A stretch of 64,000 nucleotides of DNA from DASUNP01 sp963728545 (lineage in GTDB: Bacteria > Acidobacteriota > Blastocatellia > UBA7656). Positions 41,795-49,478 of the stretch are shown here, piece by piece. The translations under genes and the position numbers were made by a program. Location: assembly GCA_963728545.1 (NCBI GenBank), contig CAVSKO010000002.1, forward strand, positions 1,116,001 through 1,180,000, given 5' to 3'. Below the pieces are notes generated by a model that ran no database searches, had not been told where the DNA came from, and worked only from the letters and a program-made list of their open reading frames with translations. How positions within the stretch are numbered: position 1 is the first letter of the stretch; the number at the start of each line of letters is the position of its first letter.

Positions 41795-42748
41795 ATGATT
41801 AGAGTCGCAGTGGTTGGCGCGGGCCATTTCGGTCGAGAGCACGCGAGAATTTACTCGACATCCGCAAACGCGCGGCTCGTCGCCGTGTGCGACATCAACG
41901 AAGCGAATGGAAAGTCGGTGGCTGAAAAACTCGGCGCGCGGTTCGTTACCGACTTTCGCGAATTGATCGGCGAGGTCGATGCCGTGAGCCTCGCGGTCCC
42001 GACCGAGTCGCACCACGCCATCGCGTGCGCCTTGATGGACGCGGGAATCTCTGTCCTGGTTGAAAAGCCAATAACTCGAACACTCGAAGAAGCCGACGAG
42101 ATGATCGCCATTGCCGATAGCAAAGGAGTGGTATTGCAGGTCGGCCACCTTGAGCGGTACAACCCTGCCGTAGCCGCTGCCAGTGTGATCGTCACTCAAC
42201 CTCGTTTTTTCGAGGCTCACCGCTTGAGCGTGTTTACGCCGCGCAGCCTCGACATAGACGTGGTAATGGATTTGATGATACACGATCTGGACGTAGTCTT
42301 ATCTTTTGTTAAGAGCGAAGTGGCGGAAATCCGCGCGGCGGGTGTGCCGATATTGACCCCGAAAGTTGACATAGCCAACGCGCGAATCGAGTTCGAAAAC
42401 GGGTGCGTCGCAAACCTGACGGCCAGCCGCGTGTCCGGGGAGCGGGTAAGAAAGCTCCGCTTCTTTCAGCCTCACGAATATGTGTCAATCGATTATTCCG
42501 CACAGGAGGCAGCCGTCGTTTCGGTGAAGCCTACGGCCGGAGGCAAGCCTCAATTCGAAAGCCGATCGCTCACGACGGAGCGGGACGAGCCGCTGAGGTT
42601 AGAGATTGAATCATTTCTCGCGGCGCTCGGCGGCGGCCCCGTAAAGACGGGCGGGGCCGAGGGACGCCGCGCCCTGGCCCTGGCAATCGGGATAACGGAA
42701 AAGATACGCGAGCATGCCGCGCGCGTTGGACTTGGGTTTGCCGGTTGA
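41795..42748 (+). CDS. Gfo/Idh/MocA-family oxidoreductase
   Basis: The 317-residue protein starts with a Rossmann motif (VAVVGAGHFGREHARIY) and has the family signature EKPITRTLEEADEMI with the conserved Lys, then GHLERYNPAV and the substrate domain (DVVMDLMIHDLDVVL). It oxidises or reduces a sugar or a nucleotide sugar with NAD(P). In several Gram-negative lineages such a gene lies with lipid A genes; here the divergent neighbour is an ArnT-like transferase, which hints at an envelope sugar, but the substrate is not defined by sequence. Confidence 0.88.
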   Translation: MIRVAVVGAGHFGREHARIYSTSANARLVAVCDINEANGKSVAEKLGARFVTDFRELIGEVDAVSLAVPTESHHAIACALMDAGISVLVEKPITRTLEEADEMIAIADSKGVVLQVGHLERYNPAVAAASVIVTQPRFFEAHRLSVFTPRSLDIDVVMDLMIHDLDVVLSFVKSEVAEIRAAGVPILTPKVDIANARIEFENGCVANLTASRVSGERVRKLRFFQPHEYVSIDYSAQEAAVVSVKPTAGGKPQFESRSLTTERDEPLRLEIESFLAALGGGPVKTGGAEGRRALALAIGITEKIREHAARVGLGFAG

Positions 42749-42813
42749 ACCGCTGAAAACTTTTCGACGTTTACAGAAGCAATCTTGAAAGAAAGCAGAG
42801 GGGTTTGAACAAG

Positions 42814-44619
42814 ATGATCAAGCGAATTATACTGCGCCACTCATTATTATCGTTAACTCTTTTTGTTACCTTGGCGGCTGCGGCTCGCGCGCAGGGCCAG
42901 ACGGATGAGCTACGAGTAGATTACACGGTCAAAGTTGCGAGCGTCGAGAACAAACTTTTTCACGTGACAGCCGACATAAAGAATATAAAAGGGTCGCGCC
43001 TGGATCTATCTTTGCCGGTCTGGACGCCCGGCTGGTACACGATTGAAAACTACGCGAAAAATATCCTTCGCTTTCACATCACCGACGCCACGGGCAATCG
43101 CTTACAGCATCAGATGACGCGCAAGCAGACATGGAGCGTGGAGACAAAAGGGATCAACCGCATCAAAGCGGAGTTTGATTATCGCGCCGACGTGCTCGCC
43201 CTGAACCAGGCAAAGCTCACAAAAGATTTCGGCTTCTTCACCGGGACACAGTTCTTCTTGATGGCCGAGGGACACCGCAAGTCCCCCTCCACCGTCAGGT
43301 TCGAATTGCCTCAAGACTGGAAAATCATAACGGCCCTCAAAGAGACATCCGACCCGCTTGTATTCACCGCAGCCGATTATGACACGCTTGTCGATTCGCC
43401 TACGGAGATGGGGAACTTCGACCTGACGCGGTTTGAGTACGAGGGAAAGCCTCATTACTTCGTCGCGACTCCGGCTGGCGCTTTTTCAAAAGAGAAAACG
43501 GTGGTGTTTACCGAAATGCTCAAGAAGATCGCCGGGGCGCAGCGCGCGATATTCGGCGATCTGCCTTATGAAAAATACGTCTATTATTATTTCTTCGCGC
43601 GCCCGGAATCGAATGCCGGCGGCGCGCTTGAGCACTCGAATTCTTTTGTCGCCTTTGCCCCGCCCGGCCAGTACGCTACGCCCGAAATGTTGATGGGGAC
43701 GGCAGCGCACGAATTCTTCCACGTCTGGAATGTAAAGCGAATAAGGCCGTCAGAGATGTGGCCCTATGATTACTCGCGCGAAAACTACACTCCGCTGCTG
43801 TGGGTTTCTGAAGGCTTCACGAATTATTACACCAATATTTCGCTGCTCAGGGCCGGGCTGCGTTCGCGCGAGCAGTTTTTGCAAACTGTTCAGGGAGCTA
43901 TTTCGGGTGTGGAAAATAATTCCGCGCGAAATTACATCTCGCCTGCTGATTCGAGTACCTCGACCTGGCTCGGTTACGACACGCCCGTGGCTTTCGGAAT
44001 TTCCTATTACACGCAGGGGCAGAACCTCGGCGCGCTGTTAGACCTTTCTTTGATTGCCGACACGAATGGTAAGTTCGGGCTTGATGAAGTGATGCGCACG
44101 CTTTACAAAGATTTTTATCTTAAAGGCAAAGGCTTTTCGACCGAAGACTTGATAGCGGTCATACGAAAGCTGTCGAAGCGTGACTACACGGATTTCTTCA
44201 GCAACTACATACGTGGCGTCAAGGTGCCTCCGTATGATGTGATACTGGGCCGGGCAGGCTACCGGATGGAGCAGGAAGGCGATAGAGAGGGAGAACCGGG
44301 CTTCGAATATTCCGTGATAGGGGACGGAAATGCAGAGGTCACGCGCGTTCGCACAGGCTCAGGTGCGGAAGCGGCGGGGCTGGTTCCGGGGGATGTGATT
44401 TTGAAAGTAGATGGTAAAGAGATAAGCCGCGCGAATCGCCCTTCCTTCAAGGCCGATCAGGACATAAAACTTACTATAAGAAGAGAGGGCGAAGAGAAGA
44501 TTGTAAATATGAAGGTCGGCTCTCGCGGAATATCCGGCTATTCGATAGTCGAGGTCGCGAATCCGACGCCTGAGCAAATGCGCGTTCGTGATCGCTGGCT
44601 GCGCACCTCGCCGCAGTAG
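42814..44619 (+). CDS. M61-family metallopeptidase with PDZ domain
   Basis: The ATG at 42814 has GAGGGG upstream. The 601-residue protein has a signal peptide (LLSLTLFVTLAAAARAQ), a beta-sandwich domain, the gluzincin catalytic core with HExxH (AAHEFFHVWNVKRIRP) and the third ligand region WVSEGFTNYYT, and a PDZ domain at about 480-570 (GSGAEAAGLVPGDVILKVDGKEI). M61 enzymes are periplasmic or exported aminopeptidases (glycyl aminopeptidase type). It is single, behind the oxidoreductase by 65 bases. Confidence 0.92.
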   Translation: MIKRIILRHSLLSLTLFVTLAAAARAQGQTDELRVDYTVKVASVENKLFHVTADIKNIKGSRLDLSLPVWTPGWYTIENYAKNILRFHITDATGNRLQHQMTRKQTWSVETKGINRIKAEFDYRADVLALNQAKLTKDFGFFTGTQFFLMAEGHRKSPSTVRFELPQDWKIITALKETSDPLVFTAADYDTLVDSPTEMGNFDLTRFEYEGKPHYFVATPAGAFSKEKTVVFTEMLKKIAGAQRAIFGDLPYEKYVYYYFFARPESNAGGALEHSNSFVAFAPPGQYATPEMLMGTAAHEFFHVWNVKRIRPSEMWPYDYSRENYTPLLWVSEGFTNYYTNISLLRAGLRSREQFLQTVQGAISGVENNSARNYISPADSSTSTWLGYDTPVAFGISYYTQGQNLGALLDLSLIADTNGKFGLDEVMRTLYKDFYLKGKGFSTEDLIAVIRKLSKRDYTDFFSNYIRGVKVPPYDVILGRAGYRMEQEGDREGEPGFEYSVIGDGNAEVTRVRTGSGAEAAGLVPGDVILKVDGKEISRANRPSFKADQDIKLTIRREGEEKIVNMKVGSRGISGYSIVEVANPTPEQMRVRDRWLRTSPQ

Positions 44620-44623
44620 ATAT

Positions 44624-44653
44624 GAAAGCCTCGCAGGGGCGAAATAAATTCAA
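44624..44653 (+). repeat. Fragment of repeat family A (left arm)
   Basis: GAAAGCC, a 5-base spacer and GGGGCGAAATAAATTCAA match one end of the element at 28739-28907. An inverted counterpart stands at 46034-46059, on the other side of the exported-protein gene. Confidence 0.65.
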
Positions 44654-44698
44654 TCGGTAATAAAAATTAACAAAAATGTGATTAAAGTAACTTTTCCG

Positions 44699-44727
44699 TT
44701 GACGAGGGGTGGCGGCGGGTATATTCT
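44699..44727 (+). promoter_or_regulatory. Sigma-70-like promoter of the exported-protein gene
   Basis: TTGACG at 44699-44704 and TATTCT at 44722-44727 are 17 bases apart. Transcription would start near 44734, giving a short leader with GAAGGGAGAG before the ATG at 44760. Confidence 0.5.
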
Positions 44728-44759
44728 AGGGCAACTTTGGGAAGAAGGGAGAGCGTAAT

Positions 44760-45903
44760 ATGCGGTTAGGGCTTGCTCTGATTCTCATATTAATGTTTTT
44801 TTTACCTCCTGCCATAGTTACTTCTGAATCTTTCAAAGCATCTGCTTTTCAAGCTAATCAGATACGGGTTGGAGGAGCACAGTTTTCGCCCATGACTATA
44901 GGAGCGCAAAACTCATCCTCAACCCTTACCGTGGCTATTGAAACCGATACAGGTGTTCCAAGCGGCGCAACTGCCACTGTTCAAGTGACTGAGAACCGGC
45001 AACCTCAATAACGTATCATACGAAGTAACGACGGGTCGTGTGCGGACCGTTACGCTGAGCGGCGGGGGCGTAAGCACAACTGTGACCTTCAGGTTTACAA
45101 CTTCTGTAGGAAACCAGAACGGGGGAACCATTACCAGCAGGGCTACAATAATTAACTCCTCGAACGCGCCAATAGGAATGCCTGCATTTCTTCCAAATCT
45201 TAGTTTGATAGTGAACCCACCAGGAACAGGAGGAGGAGTAATCGGGGGCTGTTCTATCCCCTGCAATCCACCCCATAACCCTGATGGTTGTGTAGACACA
45301 AGAGGCGATTGTCAGTTTGGCAATTACTGGTGCAGCTTATGTTGCAGATGCAACAGATTATCAAGCCCTATACTAATAGACACAGCAGGCAATGGCTTCG
45401 CTTTGACGGACGCAAGCGACGGGTGTCATTTTGATCTTGATAGTGATGGATTGGTCGAGCGTATAGGTTGGACCGTTGCAAACTCTGACGATGCATTCTT
45501 AGCGCTCGACCGCGATAACAATGGCACTATAGATAACGGAACGGAGTTGTTCGGGGACTTGACTCCACAGCCCCAATCGCCGAATGCAAATGGCTTTCTT
45601 GCCCTTGCAGAGTTTGACAAATCAGTAAACGGCGGCAATGAGGATGGCAAGATAAATAGCAGCGACTCAATCTTTGCGTCATTACGATTATGGAAAGACA
45701 CGAACCATAACGGAACCTCAGAGCCAGGCGAGCTTTATCGGCTTACGCCACTCAATGTCGTCTCGATAGACTTAGACTACAAAGAATCAAGGCGACGGGA
45801 TGAGTATGGCAACTGGTTTCGCTACCGAGCGAAGATAACAGATGCGCGGGGCGCTCAAGTTGGAAGGTGGGCGTGGGATGTGTTTTTTGTACGGGCGGGG
45901 TAA
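44760..45903 (+). CDS. Exported Cys-rich protein with EF-hand-like Ca-binding region, frameshifted
   Basis: A signal peptide (LGLALILILMFFLPPAIVTS) starts the protein. The first frame stops at 45011 after VQVTEN; the next frame carries on (TGNLNNVSYEVTTGRV). Removing one A of the pair at 44994-44995 joins them to 380 residues. The second part holds a cysteine cluster (CSIPCNPPHNPDGC, CQFGNYWCSLCCRC) and then the calcium-binding-like end seen in giant RTX-type proteins: DLDSDGLVERIGW, LDRDNNGTIDNGTELFG, DTNHNGTSEPGEL. The base composition is poorer in GC than its neighbours and it lies between inverted family A repeats. Function unknown. Confidence 0.7.
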
Positions 45904-45920
45904 GTTCAAGAAGGATCAAA

Positions 45921-45967
45921 AGTGAAAACCGCCAGTCGATCTCAAAAGACCGACTGGCGGTTTCACT
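45921..45967. terminator. Bidirectional hairpin terminator
   Basis: AGTGAAAACCGCCAGTCG (45921-45938) pairs with CGACTGGCGGTTTCACT (45951-45967) with one bulged A. It lies 17 bases behind the exported-protein gene and beyond the end of the convergent RNase gene. T-rich bases end the plus-strand arm. Confidence 0.75.
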
Positions 45968-46033
45968 TTCAAAATAGATCGTAATGGATGAAACAGCCTA
46001 AAAAGACGTTACTCGGCGCGATGCGCCGGGCTA

Positions 46034-46059
46034 TTGAATTTCGCCCCTTTGGGGCTTTC
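46034..46059 (-). repeat. Fragment of repeat family A (right arm)
   Basis: TTGAATTTCGCCCC, then TTTGGGGCTTTC, is the inverted counterpart of 44624-44653 and matches the right end of the 169-base element at 28739-28907. Confidence 0.65.
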
Positions 46060-46081
46060 AGGCTATCTTTTCAAACGACCT

Positions 46082-49000
46082 TTATACAATTGCGAAGTCG
46101 TACTGCTCCTGGTGCAGGTGCGGGTCCGCTTCGATAGTTACAGGGGTGCCAAAATACGCCTCGATCTCTTCGAGCACCGCGCGCTCTGAAGCGTGAAACG
46201 CTTCGGCTACATCGGGCGAAACTCTCAGCATGACATCCTCGGTGCCGGACATCTGCTTTGACATCGCTTTCGCCTGCTCCAGTATCTCGAAGCACATGGT
46301 CTGAGGCGATTTGACCATCCCTGCGCCCTGGCAGTACGGACAGGGAGTGCAGAGCGTTCGCTCAAGCGATTGCTTGACGCGCTTGCGCGTTATCGCCACA
46401 AGCCCGAAATCGTTTATCGATAGAATCTTTGACGGCGCGCGGTCGGTCTGCAATTCCTGTTGGAGCGCTGCCATCACTCGCTGGCGATTCTTGCGCTCCT
46501 CCATATCTATGAAGTCGATCACGATAATGCCGCCCAGGTCGCGCAGGCGTACCTGTCGCACGATCTCTTTAGCAGCCTCCAGGTTCGTCTTTGTAATCGT
46601 GTCCTCAAGCTTGTCGGATTTTCCGACGAACTTTCCGGTATTCACGTCTATGGCTACCAGCGCCTCGGTCTGGTTGATGACTATATAGCCTCCCGACCTC
46701 AGCCACACACGAGGACGAACGGCTTTGTCTATCTCAGGCTGTATGCCGTATTTTTCTAGTATGGGCTGATTGCCCGTGTAGAGCTTCACGCGATTGACGA
46801 GCTTTGGCTGAACTCGATTTACAAACTCGACTATGCGCGCGTATTCGACTTCGTTGTCGACGCGTATCGCCGTGTACTCCTCCGACATTTGATCGCGGAG
46901 TATTCGCTGCACCAGATCGAGGTCGCGATGTATCAACGCGGGAGCTTTAATGCGGTCGCCTTTTTTGCGTATGTCGGCCCAGGTGCGCAGCAGGTATCGC
47001 ATGTCGTCGTGTAATTCCTGCTCCGAGTGACCGGCGCAAGCCGTTCGCGCAATGAATCCGCCCGTCGCGCCTTCACGCTCGCGCAACGTCGCTACTAATC
47101 GCTTCAACCTGACACGCTCAAGCTCGTTCGGTATCTTGCGCGATACGCCGACGTGGTTGACGGTCGGCATGTAAACCAGATACCTGCCCGGTAAAGCCAT
47201 GTGCGAAGTTATTCGAGCGCCTTTCTTCGCGATAGGCTCTTTAGCGATCTGAACCATTATTTCCTGGCCTTCGTGCAACAGGTCGCTGATCGTAGGCGCG
47301 GAGCGGTCTAGCCTGCGCCCGGAGGGAGGTTCGGGCCTTCGGCTCGACGAGGGTTCCGGCCTGCGCTGGCCTTCGGGCCTGCGGTCATCCGGCCTGCGGT
47401 CATCCGGCCTGCGATCATCGGGCCTGCGATCAAATCGGCTCCCTCTTCCACGCGGATTCTGTTGTCGAGGATGGCTTTCCTCTCTTTGCGGCTCCGGCCT
47501 CTGCGACTCCGGCCTCTGCGGCTCCGGTTTTTGCGGCTCCGCGACGATAATTTCTTCCACGTCAGCCACAGGCACGGGCACGATCTTTTCTTCTTCTTCC
47601 ACAGGAGGCGGACCGCCTTTGCCATCCGGCGGCCCCGTGCGGCGACGGCGGCCCCTACCGCCTCTTCGGACGGCAAAATCGGCGCGGCTGCCACGCTCGC
47701 GAACGGAGGCCGAACGCTCTTCTTCAAACTGGCTTTCGTGATCGCCTCCGGCCTCGCTCGCGGCAGACAACGCGTGCTCGCCGCCTGTCAATTCATCAGC
47801 TTCGCTTGAGGCGGCAAGCCCGGTCAATTCTTCAATCTCACCCGGCTCCTCTGTACCGGCACGCGCGTAGAATTCATCGGGAACGACCGCAGAGATGTGA
47901 CGAAAAGGGGTGAGCGATTCGTCAAACTCTCCGGCTCCGCCGGTTTCGCTCACCGCTTTGTGTGAAGATTGATCGGCGGTTTCATCTATTATGCGTTGAA
48001 ATCCGGAATCAGTAGCCTCTTTGGATCGGAAGCTTCCGACACGCCATTCCGGCTCCGGCTCCGGCTCCGGCTTAGAAGCAGAGGTCCGGTATTCTGCCGA
48101 ATGTACCTGCTCGATGATCTTCTCTTGAACGATTGCGTCTTTGAGCAGGTCGCCCGCTTCCGTTATCAAATCCTCGTCGGTCACTCTATGAAACTGCTGC
48201 GCCGGCTCGCTTGAGTCAGTATTCTCTTCGGTGCTCTGTTCGGGTTTGCCCTTTCGCGATGGTCGCTTCGTAGACTTTGCCGCAGGCTTGCGAGCGCGCG
48301 ACTCACCCACTTTTTTCGTCTCAAGTTTTTCGGGCTTATCGGCTTTCTTCTTCGCAGTGCGACCGCTCTTTTTAGGCTCAGGCTCCGCGACCTTCCTGCG
48401 ACCCCGCCCGCGTCTCGGTTTCTCTTCCGTCTCCTCAGGCTCGGCGGCTGCGGCCTGTTCTTGCCCGACGGATTCACCCGCATCTACGCCCCCCCGTTCT
48501 TCAACCGTTTCGGGCGCAGGATCATCCGTCACTCTTTCGCCGGCCCATTCCTCAACCGAAGCGGCCTGCGCTTCGTCAATTTGACGCTCGCCCTCAAAAG
48601 AAGCGGCGGGCTTCTCGTCTTCTCTCATCGCCTCGTCAAGGTCTTCGTCAGGCGTGGGCGGAGGTATTACGCTTTCATCGGCGATTTCCGCAAGCTGCTC
48701 GACTACATCCTCGAATGCGACGTTATGATCGACGACCGTCCCCTCTCGCGAGGGTTGACCCGAGGTGCGCGCGCCTTCCTGACGGAAGCGGTCCGGCCGC
48801 CGCTGCCGATCTTCGCTGCGCGGCCTCTCTTCAAACACCCGCGCCGCAGCCGCAGCCGCAGCCGGCCTTTCTTCTCCCGCGTCACGGAAATCTATCTCGT
48901 CTTCTTCCTCCATAAACTCCGTGAAGTCCGACACGTAGAGGAAGGCGTCGCGATCCAGACCTATATCGACAAAGGCCGATTGCATGCCGGGCAAGACTTT

Positions 49001-49144
49001 CATCACGCGGCCTTTGTAAAGGTTCCCAACAACTCCCTGGTTCTCGTCCCTGCGCTCGACGTAAAACTCCGTCACTACTCCATCTTCCATGATGGTAACT
49101 TTTTTCTCATGCACATTCGCGCTGATTATTAACTCTTTTGCCAT
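46082..49144 (-). CDS. rng: Ribonuclease E/G with large insertion in the S1 domain
   Basis: The 1020-residue protein starts behind AGGAGAATTC. Residues 1-75 are the first half of the S1 domain (VGNLYKGRVMKVLPGMQSAFVDIG, FLYVSDF). The second half resumes at about 635 (HEGQEIMVQIAKEPIAKKGARITSHMALPGRYLVYMP). Between them lie some 550 residues of low complexity: Glu/Pro/Ala-rich, Lys/Arg-rich, then RRPDD-type repeats. The catalytic core is intact: Asp in VAIDVNTGKF and VIDFIDMEER, and the zinc-link CTPCPYCQG. RNase E/G cuts single-stranded RNA in mRNA decay and rRNA processing. The insertion probably replaces the C-terminal scaffold of E. coli RNase E. Confidence 0.92.
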   Translation of the reverse strand: MAKELIISANVHEKKVTIMEDGVVTEFYVERRDENQGVVGNLYKGRVMKVLPGMQSAFVDIGLDRDAFLYVSDFTEFMEEEDEIDFRDAGEERPAAAAAAARVFEERPRSEDRQRRPDRFRQEGARTSGQPSREGTVVDHNVAFEDVVEQLAEIADESVIPPPTPDEDLDEAMREDEKPAASFEGERQIDEAQAASVEEWAGERVTDDPAPETVEERGGVDAGESVGQEQAAAAEPEETEEKPRRGRGRRKVAEPEPKKSGRTAKKKADKPEKLETKKVGESRARKPAAKSTKRPSRKGKPEQSTEENTDSSEPAQQFHRVTDEDLITEAGDLLKDAIVQEKIIEQVHSAEYRTSASKPEPEPEPEWRVGSFRSKEATDSGFQRIIDETADQSSHKAVSETGGAGEFDESLTPFRHISAVVPDEFYARAGTEEPGEIEELTGLAASSEADELTGGEHALSAASEAGGDHESQFEEERSASVRERGSRADFAVRRGGRGRRRRTGPPDGKGGPPPVEEEEKIVPVPVADVEEIIVAEPQKPEPQRPESQRPEPQREESHPRQQNPRGRGSRFDRRPDDRRPDDRRPDDRRPEGQRRPEPSSSRRPEPPSGRRLDRSAPTISDLLHEGQEIMVQIAKEPIAKKGARITSHMALPGRYLVYMPTVNHVGVSRKIPNELERVRLKRLVATLREREGATGGFIARTACAGHSEQELHDDMRYLLRTWADIRKKGDRIKAPALIHRDLDLVQRILRDQMSEEYTAIRVDNEVEYARIVEFVNRVQPKLVNRVKLYTGNQPILEKYGIQPEIDKAVRPRVWLRSGGYIVINQTEALVAIDVNTGKFVGKSDKLEDTITKTNLEAAKEIVRQVRLRDLGGIIVIDFIDMEERKNRQRVMAALQQELQTDRAPSKILSINDFGLVAITRKRVKQSLERTLCTPCPYCQGAGMVKSPQTMCFEILEQAKAMSKQMSGTEDVMLRVSPDVAEAFHASERAVLEEIEAYFGTPVTIEADPHLHQEQYDFAIV

Positions 49145-49478
49145 GAATTCTCCTAATCCGGTCCCCGTGTTCGTCAGGTAGGTAAGGCAGGCAGGTTGAA
49201 CCAGTATTACTTCGTTATGATCTCCTGGTCAGACCCTGTGTCGCAGAGCATCCGTGGGCGGGCTGGCCCCATAAGGTCGGGGCAAAAAATCGTGCGAGCA
49301 GACCGTCAGTCCCTATCACGGATCCATCAATGTGATGGTACTGTGTGCTCTGTCAAAAACCTTTGCTATCCCGCTCCCAGATACTGCGTCTTCGCCCCGT
49401 CGGCATGAACATAGATGCCAACATACGAGGCGTTCAGTTAAATCTTACCCGTGCTGTCGTCACGGTTCACGTCATCTT
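49145..49478. other. Leader and promoter region of the RNase E/G gene
   Basis: This 334-base gap between the radical SAM gene and the RNase gene (both minus) holds no convincing frame. GCCCC and GGGGC near 49268-49285 can pair. RNase E genes are often autoregulated through a long leader, which would fit, but no specific motif was recognised. Confidence 0.4.

Noticed and set aside
48461..49132. 223-residue plus-strand frame opposite the RNase gene
   Set aside because: It is antisense to the S1 start and the low-complexity insertion of RNase E/G.
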